From NCBI RefSeq assembly GCF_005954645.2, contig NZ_CP040695.2, forward strand, positions 3,286,001 through 3,350,000: DNA of 64,000 nucleotides, read 5' to 3'. Under the pieces are notes generated by a model, which did not search any database, was not told where the DNA came from, and was given only the letters and a program-made list of their open reading frames with translations. This DNA comes from Nocardioides sp. S-1144 (lineage in GTDB: Bacteria > Actinomycetota > Actinomycetes > Propionibacteriales > Nocardioidaceae). Shown here piece by piece: positions 17,259 through 25,819 of this stretch. Each line of letters begins with the position of its first letter. Position 1 is the stretch's first letter. The position numbers and the translations under genes were made by a program.

Positions 17259-17921
17259 CTAGACGTCGCCGCCGACAGCCCCGCCCGCCGAGGTCTCGTC
17301 GGCGGGTGCGTCCAGGAGCGTCTCGACCACGAAGTCGGACGCCGCCCGCTCGAAGACCCGGCCGTGGCGCAGCATCGCGTGCTTGCCGTCGGGCACCACC
17401 TCGAACCGGACGTCGGCGGAGCCGCTCAGCCGCTCGGCCACCGCCCGCGCCCTCCCGATCGGGGCGACCCGGTCGGCGTCGCCGTGCACGAACAGCACCC
17501 GGCGTCCCGGCAGCGGCACGCCGTCGCTCGGGTAGACCCACGGATTCAGGGCCACGACGGTGCGGACGGCGTCGTGGGCGGCCGCGAGGAGCGCGGCGCG
17601 CCCGCCCAGGGAGTGCCCGACGAGCGCGACCGGCACGTCGCCGTACCGCTCGCGCAGCTGGTCGACGGCCCAGGTGGCGTCGTCGAGGGGCGTGCGCTCG
17701 TCGTCCCAGCCGCGGTAGGAGTTGAGCAGCCGGACGACGGCCAGGCGGCGCCCACCGGCCCGCCCGATCGAGCGGGCGACCGGGATCATCCGCACCACCG
17801 ACAGCTGGGTGGGGCTCACGACCGCGCGCTCGCGGCGTCGGGCTCCCCCGTGCAGCACCACCACGGCGGCGTCGGGCGATCGCGGCGTCCGGACGTCGAC
17901 CAGGTGCGGACCCGCCGTCAA
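17259..17921 (-). CDS. Alpha/beta-hydrolase
   Basis: A 220-residue dienelactone-hydrolase/lysophospholipase-like protein. The nucleophile elbow is GHSLGG (residues 102-107, Ser104); the acid is probably the Asp in VHGDADRVAP and the catalytic His in PDGKHAML. It has no signal peptide, so it is probably cytosolic. The proposed start is an unusual TTG at 17921 whose TTGA overlaps the stop codon of the upstream gene; the conserved sequence begins just after it (VVVLHGGARRRE). In-frame starts upstream lie inside that gene. Substrate unknown. Confidence 0.8.
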   Translation of the reverse strand: MTAGPHLVDVRTPRSPDAAVVVLHGGARRRERAVVSPTQLSVVRMIPVARSIGRAGGRRLAVVRLLNSYRGWDDERTPLDDATWAVDQLRERYGDVPVALVGHSLGGRAALLAAAHDAVRTVVALNPWVYPSDGVPLPGRRVLFVHGDADRVAPIGRARAVAERLSGSADVRFEVVPDGKHAMLRHGRVFERAASDFVVETLLDAPADETSAGGAVGGDV

Positions 17922-18097
17922 GGCCTGGCCCCGGACCGGTCGTCGGGACCGTCGGACTCGGCGAGCCGCTCGTGCAGCCGCTCGCGCACCTCGTCCGGCG
18001 TGACCTGCGAGCGCCGGCGCTGGTCGCGCGCGATCACCGCACCGGTCGCCGCGACCCCGGCGACGCCGGCCAGTCCCAGCCACTTCCAGAGCTTCAT
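17918..18097 (-). CDS. Small membrane protein (one TM segment, charged tail)
   Basis: A 59-residue protein: MKLWKWLGLAGVAGVAATG is a hydrophobic anchor, then a positively charged stretch (RDQRRRSQ) and an acidic amphipathic helix (TPDEVRERLHERLAES). Its TGA overlaps the downstream hydrolase TTG start, suggesting translational coupling. It is divergent from the amidase-like gene at 18116, 18 bp apart. No family is recognised; the organisation resembles small actinobacterial membrane-tethered regulators but that is only a resemblance. Confidence 0.65.
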   Translation of the reverse strand: MKLWKWLGLAGVAGVAATGAVIARDQRRRSQVTPDEVRERLHERLAESDGPDDRSGARP

Positions 18098-18115
18098 GCG
18101 CAAGACTTCCTCCCC

Positions 18116-18739
18116 ATGACCACCAGCAGGTCCACCAGCCTCGGCCTCGACGAGGCCGTCGACCTCACCCGGACCGGCGATCTCTGGCTCTTCCGCGGAC
18201 GCTCCGCTGCCGACCACGCTATCCGGGTGCTCACCAACGCCCCCGTCAACCACGTCGGCATGGCCGTCGTCGTCGACGACCTGCCGCCGCTGCTGTGGCA
18301 CGCCGAGCTCGGCAAGGGTCTCACCGACGTGTGGACCGGCAGCAGGCACCGCGGCGTCCAGCTGCACGACCTGCGCGAGGCCGTCGTGCAGTGGTGCGGC
18401 CGCTACGAGCAGCGGGCCTGGCTCCGCCAGCTCGACACCGTCGTCACCGCCGAGCAGGAGGCGGCGGTGCTGCGCACGGTCGCCCGGCTCGACGGGACGC
18501 CGTTCCCCTCCACGGCCGCGCTGGCCGGCCGCTGGGCGCGCGGCCGGGTCCGGCGCCAGGCCGGCGTGGAGATGACCTACTGCGCGGAGGTCGTCGCGGC
18601 GACGTACCAGGCGATGGGGCTGCTCGACGACGCCCGCCCCACCAACTACTACGACCCCGGCCGGTTCTGGTCGGGCGACGACCTCGAGCTGCTCGGTGGC
18701 GCCACCCTGGGTGAGGAGATCGCCGTCCACGTGCCGTGA
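18116..18739 (+). CDS. Permuted papain-like amidase (YiiX/YebB-type)
   Basis: A 207-residue protein with NHVGMAVVVDD (His46) before the cysteine, and TYCAEVVAATYQ (Cys156) after it, the circularly permuted order of the NlpC/P60 superfamily YiiX/DUF830 group. Such enzymes cleave amides or acyl groups; phospholipid-linked and cell-wall substrates have been proposed. There is no signal peptide. The ATG at 18116 is chosen; longer frames run into the divergent gene. Substrate is not determinable here. Confidence 0.75.
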   Translation: MTTSRSTSLGLDEAVDLTRTGDLWLFRGRSAADHAIRVLTNAPVNHVGMAVVVDDLPPLLWHAELGKGLTDVWTGSRHRGVQLHDLREAVVQWCGRYEQRAWLRQLDTVVTAEQEAAVLRTVARLDGTPFPSTAALAGRWARGRVRRQAGVEMTYCAEVVAATYQAMGLLDDARPTNYYDPGRFWSGDDLELLGGATLGEEIAVHVP

Positions 18740-18777
18740 GACCGGCGGCGTCGGGCGGAGGCGCGCGTGGCCGGGGC

Positions 18778-19113
18778 TCAGGCGCAGCCCACGCAGGTGC
18801 GCGCGCTCGGCCGCACCTCGAGCCGCTCGGCCGGGATCGGCTGACCGCAGACCTCGCACCGTCCGTGCCGGCCCGCGGCCAGGCGCTCGAGGGCGGCGTC
18901 GATCTCGGCCAGCCGGTCGCGGGCCTGCCGTACCAGGGTGTCGATCTGCGAGCGCTCGAAGGCGATCGTGGCGCCCTCGGGGTCGTGCTCGTCGTCGGCG
19001 TTGGTGTCGCGCGAGGCCGCCACCACCTCGTCGAAGTCGCCGCGCAGCCGGGCCAGCCGCTCGGCGGCCCGGCGTCGTTCGGCCTCGAGGGCGGTGCGCA
19101 CGTCGTCGTCCAC
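18778..19113 (-). CDS. DksA/TraR-type C4 zinc-finger protein
   Basis: A 111-residue protein: an N-terminal coiled coil (residues 1-80, with a basic heptad-like start AEERRRAAERLARLRGDF) and a C-terminal four-Cys zinc finger CEVCGQPI...CVGC. The family binds RNA polymerase through its secondary channel or, in TraR relatives, alters promoter use. The coiled-coil tip lacks an obvious DxxDxA signature, so the ability to act like DksA is unproven. GTG at 19113 is used. It follows the NERD gene by 5 bp. Confidence 0.8.
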   Translation of the reverse strand: MDDDVRTALEAERRRAAERLARLRGDFDEVVAASRDTNADDEHDPEGATIAFERSQIDTLVRQARDRLAEIDAALERLAAGRHGRCEVCGQPIPAERLEVRPSARTCVGCA

Positions 19114-19118
19114 CCGCC

Positions 19119-20063
19119 CTACGGTGCCACGCCCTCGTCGTCCGCTCCGGCCCGGCGAGCCGCCCGCCGGGCCTGCCGGCGCTCCTGGGTGGCCTGCGTC
19201 GCCCTCGTGCCCTGCCGGTCGGGCCTGTCGACCGGGTCGGGCACCGCCGGGAGGTCGGGCGCGACCAGGTCGTAGATCCGGTCGGAGAGCCAGTCGCGGG
19301 GAGCGGGGATCACCAGGATCCCGAACATCGCCAGGGCCAGCACACCACCCACGACCCGCGGCAGGATCCGACGCGTCGCGCCCCGCGTGCTGCTCGACGA
19401 GCCGACCGGCAGGCTCGACCGTCGCAGCCGGGTGGCCGGCACGAGGGCGGCGCTGCGCACGCGCGGGGCCGGCGCGAGCTCCGGGAGCCCTGCGGCCAGC
19501 ACGAGCGGAGCGGGCTCCGGCAGCGGCGCCCGGGCGGACGCGGCCTGCTCGAGCCGCCTGCGGACGTCGTCGCGGCGGGCGTGGTCGAGCGAGGGGCCGA
19601 ACGTCGACAGGGTGCGGACGACGTCCGCGGCCGAGGTGACGACCACGCCGTCCAGGACCCGGCCGCCGGTCACGCTCCCCGAGAAGCAGAGGATCGGGAT
19701 CGCCGGGCTGCCGACGACCTCGCCGACCGCACGGGCGACGTCCTTGGCGGCGGTCACGGAGGCGTCGCGGCGCAGGCCGTTCTGGCGCAGCACGCCGCCG
19801 GTCGTCGACACCCGTCCGCTCCACGCCTTCGGGTCGATGACGAACACACCGGGCGGCCCGACGACGACGTGGTCGAGGCCGGCGTCGCCGCGGCCGGGCC
19901 AGGCCAGGTCGCGGTGCACCGACCACGACTCGTCGAGCTCCGCCAGCGCCGCGGCGGTCCGCTCGCCCTCGTCGCCGTGCTCCCGCGGTGCCGTCGGGCG
20001 CCCCGACCGGACCGCTCCGTCCCGGTTCCGGGTGGCCACTGCCCCCGTCGCCTCTACTGCCAT
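19119..20063 (-). CDS. NERD-domain membrane protein
   Basis: A 314-residue protein. Residues 30-150 form a NERD (nuclease-related) domain with GDEGERTAAALAELD, DHVVVGPPGVFVIDPKAW (the DxK-type acidic/Lys signature) and later a hydrophobic strand FSGSVTGG. A transmembrane segment (about residues 240-262) and a charged Arg/Ala-rich tail follow. NERD proteins are predicted endonuclease-fold proteins of unknown target. ATG 20063 is favoured over a GTG at 20087 because GGGGAGG sits upstream of it. Confidence 0.75.
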   Translation of the reverse strand: MAVEATGAVATRNRDGAVRSGRPTAPREHGDEGERTAAALAELDESWSVHRDLAWPGRGDAGLDHVVVGPPGVFVIDPKAWSGRVSTTGGVLRQNGLRRDASVTAAKDVARAVGEVVGSPAIPILCFSGSVTGGRVLDGVVVTSAADVVRTLSTFGPSLDHARRDDVRRRLEQAASARAPLPEPAPLVLAAGLPELAPAPRVRSAALVPATRLRRSSLPVGSSSSTRGATRRILPRVVGGVLALAMFGILVIPAPRDWLSDRIYDLVAPDLPAVPDPVDRPDRQGTRATQATQERRQARRAARRAGADDEGVAP

Positions 20064-20250
20064 GTGGTGTTGTCCCTCCCCCGCCACCCCCGGCGGGGAT
20101 GGTCGCAGGAGTCATCGGCCCGGGCCCGAGGCGGGTTGAGAACCGGTGCAGACCAGCAACCCGGCGACGCCTCGTCGTATCAGGGCGGCGGCGGGGGCCT
20201 CTGTAGGGCAGACGCGGACACGAAGCCCGCACACCGACCAAGGAGTCACC

Positions 20251-20919
20251 ATGACCACCAGCACCACCCACCCCCGCCGTCGCCGTCTCACCGCCGGTGG
20301 GATCGGACTCGTCTGCGGCGTCGCCGCCCTGAGTGTCTCGCTCGGCGTGCCGAGCGAGGCCGCCAAGCTCATCACGGGCAAGGACGTCAAGAACTCCTCG
20401 CTGACCGGCAAGGACGTCAAGAAGGACTCGCTGACCGGGAGCGACGTCAAGGAGAAGACGCTCCAGGGCGTCCTCAAGTCCGGGCAGGTCGCGGCCTTCG
20501 GCGACGCGGAGTCGGTCAGCATCGACAACTTCGTGACGGCAGCGTTCACCCCGGTCGTCTCGACGGCGGTCACGGCGCCGACGTCGGGGGTCCTCTACAT
20601 CACCGGCACCCTCTCGTCGGAGGACGACATCACCATCCCGGGCTCCGGACGGCTGCAGTACGGACTCAGCCTCGACGGGAGCCAGCTCAGCGACGGGGTG
20701 CACGCCCTCGACTACGACAACGAGACGGTGGGCAACGACGACTCGGGTGCGGCGACGGCCGTGGTCCCGGTCTCCGCGGGCAGCCACACCGTGGCGCTGA
20801 CGGCGAGGAACCTGGGCGGCGGCAGCTTCATCCTCGCCCGGGAGGTCTCGGTCATGTTCGTGCCGAGCGGCTCCGGCTTCACCCCGCCCGCCAAGCCCTC
20901 CGCCCCGAAGTCGCAGTAG
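20251..20919 (+). CDS. Secreted decapeptide-repeat protein
   Basis: A 222-residue protein with a perfect AAGGAG ribosome site 5 nt before the ATG at 20251 and a signal peptide ending near residue 37 (PSEAAK). Residues 41-75 are three imperfect decapeptides, ITGKDVKNSS, LTGKDVKKDS and LTGSDVKEKT, then LQG. The rest (about 85-205) is a beta-rich domain with a QYGLSLDGSQLSDGVHAL stretch and a repeat-like PVSAGSHTVALTARN. The same G-K-D-V repeats are common in exported proteins of related actinobacteria. Function unknown; a surface-exposed role is plausible. Confidence 0.8.
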   Translation: MTTSTTHPRRRRLTAGGIGLVCGVAALSVSLGVPSEAAKLITGKDVKNSSLTGKDVKKDSLTGSDVKEKTLQGVLKSGQVAAFGDAESVSIDNFVTAAFTPVVSTAVTAPTSGVLYITGTLSSEDDITIPGSGRLQYGLSLDGSQLSDGVHALDYDNETVGNDDSGAATAVVPVSAGSHTVALTARNLGGGSFILAREVSVMFVPSGSGFTPPAKPSAPKSQ

Positions 20920-20937
20920 CACCCCGGCGCACCGCCG

Positions 20938-22239
20938 TCAGGCGCTCCAGCCGAGGTCGAGGGCGTCCTCGCCCAGGTCGGCGTCGCCGAGGAGCGAGGA
21001 CTGCACCGACCGCGGCCGCGGCGACAGCACCGTCGGCTGCTCGACGTGCCCGTCGGAGACCAGGCGCAGGGCCTGGCGCAGCGCGGTGAGGACGACGTCC
21101 GGGTCGTGCTCGCCGCAGCCCTGCTGCCCGCTGCGGAGCCGCACGATCTGCCGGATGAGCTCGAGCCGGTCGTGGCCGAAGAGCCCTGCCACGGTGGCGG
21201 CCCGTGGACGACCCAGGTGGCACAGCTCGAGGAGGCCGGCCAGCACCAGGTCGGGCTCGTGCTCGCCGGTGTGGTCGCCGGTGTGGTCGGGCGTGTGCTC
21301 GGCAGTGGGGGCCGGTGGCGGCAGCGGCTGGAGGAATCGACGTCCGCCGACCCGGGCGACGAGCTCGCCGGAGAGCCGGTCGAGGTCGTCGAGGAAGAGG
21401 TCGACCAGCACCCTCAGCTGGCTGGCGACGAAGGGCACCGCGACGACCTCGTGGACCATCACGACGGTCGCGTCGCGGTGGACGAACTTCCAGGTAGGGT
21501 GCGCGGCGTTGAGCAGGCCGGCCTCGAGCGAGAGCCGGTCGGCCTCGACGGGGTCGACGACGAGCTCGGCGTACAGCTCCACGACCGGCCGGCCGGGCAG
21601 GACCCGCACGTAGAGCGCGCTCTCCCCGTCGCGCACCGGGATGTCGCCGTCGGCGTCGTGCCGGAGGTCGGGGAAGACCACCCGCATCGCGGCGTCGACC
21701 ATCGACTGCAGGTGCTCGCGGTCGCGAGGCACCTCGACGACGTCGCCGGTCGGCCCGGGGTCGGCGGGGCGGTCGGGGGCGGACGGCGTCCACGCGACGG
21801 AGCCGGGGTCGACCTCGAGCCCGCCGGCCGCGAGGAACGCGGGGTGCGGGACGCCGTGGACCTCCCGCAGGGTGCCGACCAGCAGGACGGCGACCCGGTC
21901 GGCCTCGCGCCGCTCGGCCATCTGGTGGGGGTGCTCCCCGCCGGTCTCGTCGAGGGGTGCCGGCCAGCCGAGCCGCTCCAGCAGCCGCGCCCGGACGTCG
22001 TCGGCGGTGACCCGCCGGTCGGGCCGGGCGTCGAGCACGACCTCGAGCCGCACGAGTCCGTCCGCCAGCGCCGAGACCAGCACCGCGGGGGCCGCGGCGT
22101 CGTCGTCGCCCCCGAGCGCTTCGGGCACCGCGAGGACGAGCGAGTCGTCGCCGGCCATGGCCGCCACGTGGTCGGCCAGCCGACCGCGGAACGACGTCCA
22201 CGCCGCCTCGGTTGCTGCCGTCAGGTCCATGTCCGTCAC
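20938..22239 (-). CDS. YbjN/T3SS-chaperone-like domain protein
   Basis: A 433-residue cytosolic protein with a YbjN-like fold probably twice: an N-terminal alpha/beta part (about 1-190) and a second part (about 190-320) with VEADRLSLEAGLLNAAHPTWKFVHRDA, similar to the type III secretion chaperone-like peptide-binding domain. A His/Thr/Asp-rich repetitive linker (HTPDHTGDHTGEHEPD) connects to a C-terminal alpha-helical segment. GTG at 22239 has GGAG 6 nt upstream; an ATG at 22230 is the alternative. The function is not known. Confidence 0.6.
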   Translation of the reverse strand: MTDMDLTAATEAAWTSFRGRLADHVAAMAGDDSLVLAVPEALGGDDDAAAPAVLVSALADGLVRLEVVLDARPDRRVTADDVRARLLERLGWPAPLDETGGEHPHQMAERREADRVAVLLVGTLREVHGVPHPAFLAAGGLEVDPGSVAWTPSAPDRPADPGPTGDVVEVPRDREHLQSMVDAAMRVVFPDLRHDADGDIPVRDGESALYVRVLPGRPVVELYAELVVDPVEADRLSLEAGLLNAAHPTWKFVHRDATVVMVHEVVAVPFVASQLRVLVDLFLDDLDRLSGELVARVGGRRFLQPLPPPAPTAEHTPDHTGDHTGEHEPDLVLAGLLELCHLGRPRAATVAGLFGHDRLELIRQIVRLRSGQQGCGEHDPDVVLTALRQALRLVSDGHVEQPTVLSPRPRSVQSSLLGDADLGEDALDLGWSA

Positions 22240-22389
22240 CGCGCGCTCCGCTCTCTCGTCCTGGGCTGCGGACGCTAGTCGCGACCACCGACACTCCCTC
22301 GGTCACGCGGCCCGGCCGGCGTCGCGGAGCCGCAGTCGGCGAGCGGTGGGGAGCTCCCGGGTTTGACCGACGCCCGCCGGCGCCATATG

Positions 22390-22401
22390 TTCCACCTGGA
22401 A
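22390..22401 (+). promoter_or_regulatory. Short dyad upstream of padR-type gene
   Basis: TTCCACCTGGAA is a dyad of 5-bp arms around CC, 20 bp upstream of the PadR GTG. PadR proteins autoregulate by binding dyads next to their own starts, so this is a candidate operator for the padR-exporter operon. Length is short and the match could be chance. Confidence 0.35.
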
Positions 22402-22421
22402 TAATCCGCGCGGGCTGAGGA

Positions 22422-22997
22422 GTGAGTGTCGTCGCCCTGACTCCCCTGGCCGTCTCGGCCCTGGCCCTGCTGGCCGAGCGGCCGATGCACCCCTACGAGA
22501 TGTACCAGCTGCTGCTCGAGCGGCACGAGGACCGGTTCGTCAAGATCCGGCCCGGCTCGCTCTACCACGCGGTCCAGCGGCTCGAGGCTGAGCGGCTGGT
22601 CGAGGCGACGGGCACCGACCGCGACGGCAACCGGCCCGAGCGGACGACGTACGCCATCACCGCCGGGGGCCGCGTGGCGATGACGGAGCGGATCCGCGAG
22701 ATCCTCCAGCGGCCCGTGCGCGAGTACCCGCACCTGCCCCTCGCCCTCGCCGAGGCGCACAACGTGCCGGCCGAGCAGGTCGCCGCCGACCTGCGGCAGT
22801 ACCTCGCCGCGCTCGACGACGACATCGCCGAGCTGGCGGACGTCCTGCGCGCCGCCCGCGGCCGGGGCAAGCCCGAGACCTACCTGGTCGGCGGCGACTA
22901 CCTCCTGACCATGACCACCGCCCAGCGCGACTGGATCGCGCTCCTCATCACCCGCATCGACACCGAGGACTTCGCATGGCAACCGCACCTGGCGTGA
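22422..22997 (+). CDS. PadR-family transcriptional regulator
   Basis: A 191-residue regulator with a winged helix in residues 1-90 (EMYQLLLERHEDRFVKIRPG, then LYHAVQRLEAERLVEA) and a C-terminal helical region with a dimerisation coiled coil. The winged helix is followed by the PadR C-terminal domain. GAGGAG precedes the GTG at 22422. It overlaps the downstream MFS exporter by 22 bp, so the two form an operon; the regulator probably represses the exporter in response to its substrate. Confidence 0.88.
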   Translation: MSVVALTPLAVSALALLAERPMHPYEMYQLLLERHEDRFVKIRPGSLYHAVQRLEAERLVEATGTDRDGNRPERTTYAITAGGRVAMTERIREILQRPVREYPHLPLALAEAHNVPAEQVAADLRQYLAALDDDIAELADVLRAARGRGKPETYLVGGDYLLTMTTAQRDWIALLITRIDTEDFAWQPHLA

Positions 22998-24520
22998 GGG
23001 ACACCCCGCCGCCCGACAAGGCACCCGACCTGCCGGCCGACTACAAGCCGTGGCCGGCGCTGCTGGCCATGGTGGTCGGCTTCTTCATGATCCTGGTCGA
23101 CAACACGATCGTGTCGGTCGCGACGCCGGCGATCATGCAGGACCTCCGCACCGACTACAACGCCGTCATCTGGGTCACCAGCGCCTACCTGCTCGCCTAC
23201 GCCGTGCCGCTGCTGGTCACCGGCCGCCTCGGCGACCGGTTCGGGCCGAAGAACGTCTACCTCGCCGGCCTCGTCGTGTTCACCCTCGCCTCGCTGTGGT
23301 GCGGCCTGACCGACTCCATCGAGATGCTCATCCTCGCCCGCGTCGTGCAGGGCTTTGGCGCGGCGATGATCACGCCCCAGACGATGGCGGTGATCACCCG
23401 GACCTTCCCGCCGGCCAAGCGCGGCGGGGCGATGGCCCTGTGGGGCGCCACGGCCGGCGTCGCGACGCTCGTCGGGCCGATCCTCGGCGGCGTCCTGGTC
23501 GACTCCCTCGGGTGGGAGTGGATCTTCATCGTCAACGTGCCGATCGGCGTGATCGGCTTCGTGCTGGCCTGGCGCCTGGTGCCCGTGCTGCCGACCCACA
23601 CCCACTCCTTCGACTGGCTCGGCGTCGCACTGAGCGGCATCGGGGTGTTCCTGGTCGTCTTCGGCATCCAGGAGGGCGAGAAGTACGACTGGGGCCAGAT
23701 CGAGGGCCTCATCAGCGTCCCGCTGCTCATCGTCGTCGGCGTGGTCGTGTTCGCGGCGTTCGTGTTCTGGCAGAGCCGGATCAAGGCCGAGCCGCTCGTG
23801 CCGCTCGGCCTCTTCCGCGACCGCAACTTCTCCCTCGGCAACGGCGGCATCGCCCTGGTCTCGCTCGGCATCACCTCGATGTCGCTGCCGTTCTTCTTCT
23901 ACGCCCAGGGCGTCCGCGGCTGGAGCCCCACCGAGTCGGCGCTGCTGATGGCGCCGATGGCCGTGGTGCTGATGATCCTGTCGCCGTTCGTCGGCAAGCT
24001 CGTCGACCGCACCCACCCCCGCAACATCACCGTGGTCGGCTTCGGCACCGCGGCGGTGGCGATGTTCTGGCTCTCGCAGCTCATCGAGCCGACCACGCCG
24101 GTCTGGCAGCTCTGCCTGCCGATGGCCCTGTTCGGCGTGTCCAACGCCTGCCTCTGGGCCCCGCTGAGCGCGACCGCGACCCGCAACCTGCCGATGGCCT
24201 CGGCCGGGTCGGGCGCCGGCGTCTACAACACGACCCGCCAGGTCGGCGCCGTGCTCGGCAGCGCCGCGATCGCGGCCCTGATCCAGGGCCGGCTCACCGC
24301 CAACGGCATCGAGGGCTCCTCCCAGGACCTGCAGGCCGCCGGCGACACGATGCCGTCGTTCATCCAGGGACCCTTCTCCCAGGCGATGTCGCAGACGCTC
24401 TACCTCCCGGTCGGCGCGTTCCTCATCGGGCTGGTGCTGGTGCTGTTCCTCGCCAAGCCCTCGCACGCCGGTCACGGGCGCGCGCCGGAGGCCAAGGCGG
24501 ACTCGGTCGCCACCCCCTAG
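22976..24520 (+). CDS. MFS drug exporter, DHA2 (14-TM, EmrB/QacA type)
   Basis: A 514-residue transporter with about 14 hydrophobic segments. MFS signature GRLGDRFGPKN follows TM2 and LVDNTIVSVATPAI in TM1 is the DHA2 motif. It would use the proton motive force to export drugs or hydrophobic cations. Translationally coupled to the PadR gene. The 3' end is followed by a pair of 38-bp repeats before the convergent phosphatase gene. Substrate unknown. Confidence 0.92.
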   Translation: MATAPGVRDTPPPDKAPDLPADYKPWPALLAMVVGFFMILVDNTIVSVATPAIMQDLRTDYNAVIWVTSAYLLAYAVPLLVTGRLGDRFGPKNVYLAGLVVFTLASLWCGLTDSIEMLILARVVQGFGAAMITPQTMAVITRTFPPAKRGGAMALWGATAGVATLVGPILGGVLVDSLGWEWIFIVNVPIGVIGFVLAWRLVPVLPTHTHSFDWLGVALSGIGVFLVVFGIQEGEKYDWGQIEGLISVPLLIVVGVVVFAAFVFWQSRIKAEPLVPLGLFRDRNFSLGNGGIALVSLGITSMSLPFFFYAQGVRGWSPTESALLMAPMAVVLMILSPFVGKLVDRTHPRNITVVGFGTAAVAMFWLSQLIEPTTPVWQLCLPMALFGVSNACLWAPLSATATRNLPMASAGSGAGVYNTTRQVGAVLGSAAIAALIQGRLTANGIEGSSQDLQAAGDTMPSFIQGPFSQAMSQTLYLPVGAFLIGLVLVLFLAKPSHAGHGRAPEAKADSVATP

Positions 24521-24539
24521 CGCCGGCCCCCACCCCGGA

Positions 24540-24629
24540 GGTTGAGCAAGCGAGCCCCGGCGAGCGCCGACGAAACCCCGGAACCACCGGAGGTTGAGCA
24601 AGCGAGCCTCGGCGAGCGCCGACGAAACC
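24540..24629. repeat. Pair of 38-bp imperfectly palindromic repeats
   Basis: Two copies, 24540-24577 and 24592-24629, start GGTTGAGCAAGCGAGCC and end GAGCGCCGACGAAACC; they differ at one base in the middle (CCCCGG versus CTCGG). The GGTTGAGC and CGAAACC ends are loosely complementary (with TTCG/GAGC-like mismatches), so each copy could fold. They lie between convergent genes, where such repeats of actinobacterial genomes are typically found. The family name is not assigned. Confidence 0.6.
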
Positions 24630-24660
24630 CCGGGACGCCGACCGCCCAGGCTGTTCGCGA

Positions 24661-25266
24661 TCAGGCGCCGGCGCGGCGCTGCTGGGCGATGATCCGCAGC
24701 ACGTCGAGGGGGTTCTCCTGGCGCCAGGCCCGCAACCGGGCGCGGTCACGGCGGCGCTCGGACGACGACGCGCTGCTCCGGTGGTGGTGCCAGCGCAGCG
24801 CGTCCTCGGCGTAGGCCACCGCCGAGATCGGACGCACGGCGCGGATGGCGGCGATCGCGTCGACCGGGTCGACGCCCTGCGCGAGCAGGACGGCGTACCC
24901 CAGCGACGGCCCGCGGTTGATGCCCATGTGGCAGTGCGTGAGGACGACGGCGTCCGGGTCCTCAAGCGCCTCCAGCACCCAGGCGACACCGGCCTCGAAC
25001 CAGGCCGGCGGCACGCGCTGCCCGGCGTCGTCCATGCCGTGCCAGAGGTAGGTGACGCCGGGGGCGTGGCGCTCGACGAACTCGCGGTCGTCGGCCTCGA
25101 CCCGCGCGTCGATGACGTGGGTCAGCCCGGCCGCGACGAGCTCGTCGAGCTGGCGCCCGGCCAGGTGGTCGTCGCGCTGGTCGAGGTCTCCCCCGACGAG
25201 CAGGCGCTCGGTCACGAACACCGCGTTCGCGTGCTCGAGGTCGGGCCGGATGGTCACGGGGTCCAC
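24661..25266 (-). CDS. Dual-specificity protein phosphatase-like protein
   Basis: A 201-residue protein with the Cys-based phosphatase loop HCHMGINRG (Cys112, Arg118, matching CX5R) and an upstream general-acid region around HGMDDAGQRV. The C-terminal extension (about 155-201) is Arg-rich and may bind nucleic acid or phospholipid. Start GTG 25266 has GAGGTG 4-6 nt upstream; a GTG at 25257 would be three residues shorter. It is divergent from vsr. Targets unknown. Confidence 0.82.
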   Translation of the reverse strand: MDPVTIRPDLEHANAVFVTERLLVGGDLDQRDDHLAGRQLDELVAAGLTHVIDARVEADDREFVERHAPGVTYLWHGMDDAGQRVPPAWFEAGVAWVLEALEDPDAVVLTHCHMGINRGPSLGYAVLLAQGVDPVDAIAAIRAVRPISAVAYAEDALRWHHHRSSASSSERRRDRARLRAWRQENPLDVLRIIAQQRRAGA

Positions 25267-25384
25267 TCTGCACCTCGCTGCCGACACCGCCACACCCGCC
25301 CGAGAACAGCCTCGGTCCGCAACCACCTCCGCCGGCCCACCGCTACGTTCGTGAACCACGACGTGTCGGCAGCTGGAGGTGGGC

Positions 25385-25819
25385 GTGGGCACCGAACCTC
25401 CTCGTGAGCGGCCCGCCCGTGCCCTCTCCGACAAGATGTCGAGGCTGGCCCGCAGCCGGACCGCGCCCGAGATCCTGCTGCGCCGGGAGCTGCACCGCCG
25501 GGGCCTGCGGTTCCGGACCCAGGTCAAGGTGCCCGGCAACCGGCGTCGCACGATCGACATCGCCCTCACCCGCGCCAAGGTCGCGGTGTTCGTCGACGGG
25601 TGCTTCTGGCACGCCTGTCCCGACCACTTCACGCAGCCGAGGGCCAACGCCGACTGGTGGCGCTGGAAGATGGACGGCAACGTCGCCCGCGACCGCGACA
25701 CCGACGAGCTGCTGCGGGCGGCGGGATGGCAGGTCGTGCGGGTCTGGGAGCACGAGGATGTCGTGATCGCCGCCGACGCCGTCCAGCGCCTGTGGCGCGA
25801 ACGGACCGCGTCGACCTAG
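25385..25819 (+). CDS. vsr: Very-short-patch-repair (Vsr) endonuclease
   Basis: A 144-residue endonuclease of the Vsr/PD-(D/E)XK fold. It has SRTAPEILLRRELHRRGLRFR near the start, TIDIALTRAKVAVFVDGCFWHACPDHF containing catalytic D58 and zinc ligands, then NADWWRWKMDGN and WEHED. Vsr nicks next to T:G mismatches produced by deamination of methylated cytosine. No Dcm-type cytosine methyltransferase is adjacent. GTG 25385 is chosen because GGAGG lies 5 nt upstream. It is convergent with the ADP-ribosylglycohydrolase and overlaps it by 4 bp. Confidence 0.9.
   Translation: MGTEPPRERPARALSDKMSRLARSRTAPEILLRRELHRRGLRFRTQVKVPGNRRRTIDIALTRAKVAVFVDGCFWHACPDHFTQPRANADWWRWKMDGNVARDRDTDELLRAAGWQVVRVWEHEDVVIAADAVQRLWRERTAST

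Noticed and set aside
22898..24601. Long minus-strand open frame opposite the MFS exporter
   Set aside because: His/Arg/Glu-rich antisense shadow; the MFS gene explains the region and is coupled to padR.
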